IMG/VR virus record: IMGVR_UViG_3300003267_000135
Coordinates: 42,605 to 66,462 of that record
DNA: 23,858 bases
DNA from: a virus
Reading direction: 5' to 3' (one strand)
A program made the translations under genes and the position numbers. Positions within the stretch are counted from its first letter, which is position 1, and every line of letters starts with the position of its first letter. Below, one piece after another: positions 23,173-23,858 of the stretch. The notes under the pieces were generated by a model, which was not told the DNA's origin, made no database searches, and saw nothing but the letters and a program-made list of their open reading frames with translations.

Positions 23173-23585
23173 TACCGAATTGGCCCATTGCGTTTTTAGC
23201 GATTGTCACTGGTGTCACATTGTATGCCGACCCTATCGATCTCACACGTCAGCAGGCGAGCGATCTCTTCGTGGCGCTGCAACGGATCGATCCGGGACTA
23301 TCGCCTGATAACGTCGTGGTGGCGGCGGACAACATCACCGCGTTAAAGCCGATCGTCGAAGCACTCGACAAGGGCAAGGTGCGTGCGCAACGCGAAATGG
23401 ACGCACTCTCTGGCGAAGATCGCGCCGCAAAGGCGTGGGCGATTCGTGACAAGATCGAGGCCAAGGGCGATGAAGTGGTGAAGATCGATCTGACGCGCAT
23501 GGAAATCACCGCGGACGAGATCAAGGCCGCGAAGGTGCGGCCGGCTGACTTGGCTCCGCTGCGCCAATTTCTGAAGAAGAAATGA
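23169..23585 (+). CDS. Small exported hypothetical protein (138 aa)
   Basis: Start chosen at the ATG overlapping the previous TGA (ATGA, 23169-23172); the frame upstream is a shadow of the fibre gene. The N-terminus MIPNWPIAFLAIVTGVTLYA looks like a signal peptide with cleavage after LYA. The remainder is charged and helical (about residues 22-138), with DALSGEDRAAKAWAIRDKIE and a basic end LRQFLKKK. Its place before a membrane protein suggests a lysis-cassette member such as a periplasmic spanin-like subunit. However, there is no lipobox cysteine, and the idea is speculative. Confidence 0.55.
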   Translation: MIPNWPIAFLAIVTGVTLYADPIDLTRQQASDLFVALQRIDPGLSPDNVVVAADNITALKPIVEALDKGKVRAQREMDALSGEDRAAKAWAIRDKIEAKGDEVVKIDLTRMEITADEIKAAKVRPADLAPLRQFLKKK

Positions 23586-23858
23586 ACCTCCCGCGTTATC
23601 GCGCAGGACCCGTTGAATACTGGCTCGCGGCGGCGGGAACTGAGTTCATCAACGGCTTTATTGCCGGGCTCGGCGGCGGTGCAATTGCGGGAGCCGGGAG
23701 CGGTGTGGCAGCTTCATCGACCGGCCTTTGGTCGGGCGCTGACTGGATCACGCAAGTGTTGATTGCGATTTTCGGCGCAACAATCGCGGCACTCGGAAAC
23801 GGGTTTAAGACTCTCATCGTCTGGCATCACAGCAACCCATTTCCTAATCCGTGGCCCA
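23582..23858 (+). CDS. Small membrane protein, holin-like (92 aa seen, 3' end cut)
   Basis: The ATG overlaps the TGA of the preceding gene (ATGA). The product has two hydrophobic stretches separated by a short turn: about residues 20-45 (EFINGFIAGLGGGAIAGAGS) and about 52-75 (DWITQVLIAIFGATIAALGN). A proline-rich NPFPNPWP end follows. Two membrane segments, small size and the position after the tail fibre genes match the T7 gene 17.5 holin, which forms lysis pores in the inner membrane. It runs off the right edge without a stop codon, so total length is unknown. Confidence 0.55.
   Translation, partial: MNLPRYRAGPVEYWLAAAGTEFINGFIAGLGGGAIAGAGSGVAASSTGLWSGADWITQVLIAIFGATIAALGNGFKTLIVWHHSNPFPNPWP

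Overview
The window joins two very different blocks. Positions 1-2026 carry the start of an integron: the first 137 residues of an IntI-type tyrosine recombinase on the minus strand, running off the left edge; a short attI-like stretch; three clear attC sites (762-858, 1181-1277, 1566-1680); and small cassette genes between them. Every cassette gene is on the minus strand and reads toward the integrase. Three of them encode small cysteine-rich or zinc-ribbon proteins, one of which is only 29 codons long.

From 2288 to the right edge, everything is on the plus strand and forms the late (virion) module of a T7-like podovirus: major capsid protein, a strong intrinsic terminator, two inserted fibre/tailspike genes, a small acidic protein, adaptor-like and nozzle-like tail genes, a fibre-like protein, a GNAT-like protein, two internal virion proteins, a giant 1822-residue ejection-type protein, a large tailspike with pectate-lyase-like and collar domains, two more fibre-like genes (the second with a signal peptide), a small exported protein and a membrane protein cut by the right edge. 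This order parallels T7 genes 10-11-12-13-14-15-16-17-17.5, with extra adhesin genes inserted. Portal, scaffold and terminase genes are not in the window. The integron sits where portal and scaffold would be expected.

Genes in the phage block are tightly packed, often with ATGA or GTGA overlaps. Most lack a clear Shine-Dalgarno sequence and instead have A/T-rich contexts before the start codon. The integrase gene does have an AGGAG. The organism cannot be named from the sequence. The DNA is GC-rich and the host is probably a Gram-negative environmental bacterium. Weak Shine-Dalgarno use would fit lineages such as Verrucomicrobiota or Bacteroidota, but that is only a hint. The most notable point is an integron abutting a podovirus virion module. 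It could be a phage-borne integron, a prophage beside a chromosomal integron, or an assembly join, and the sequence alone cannot decide.
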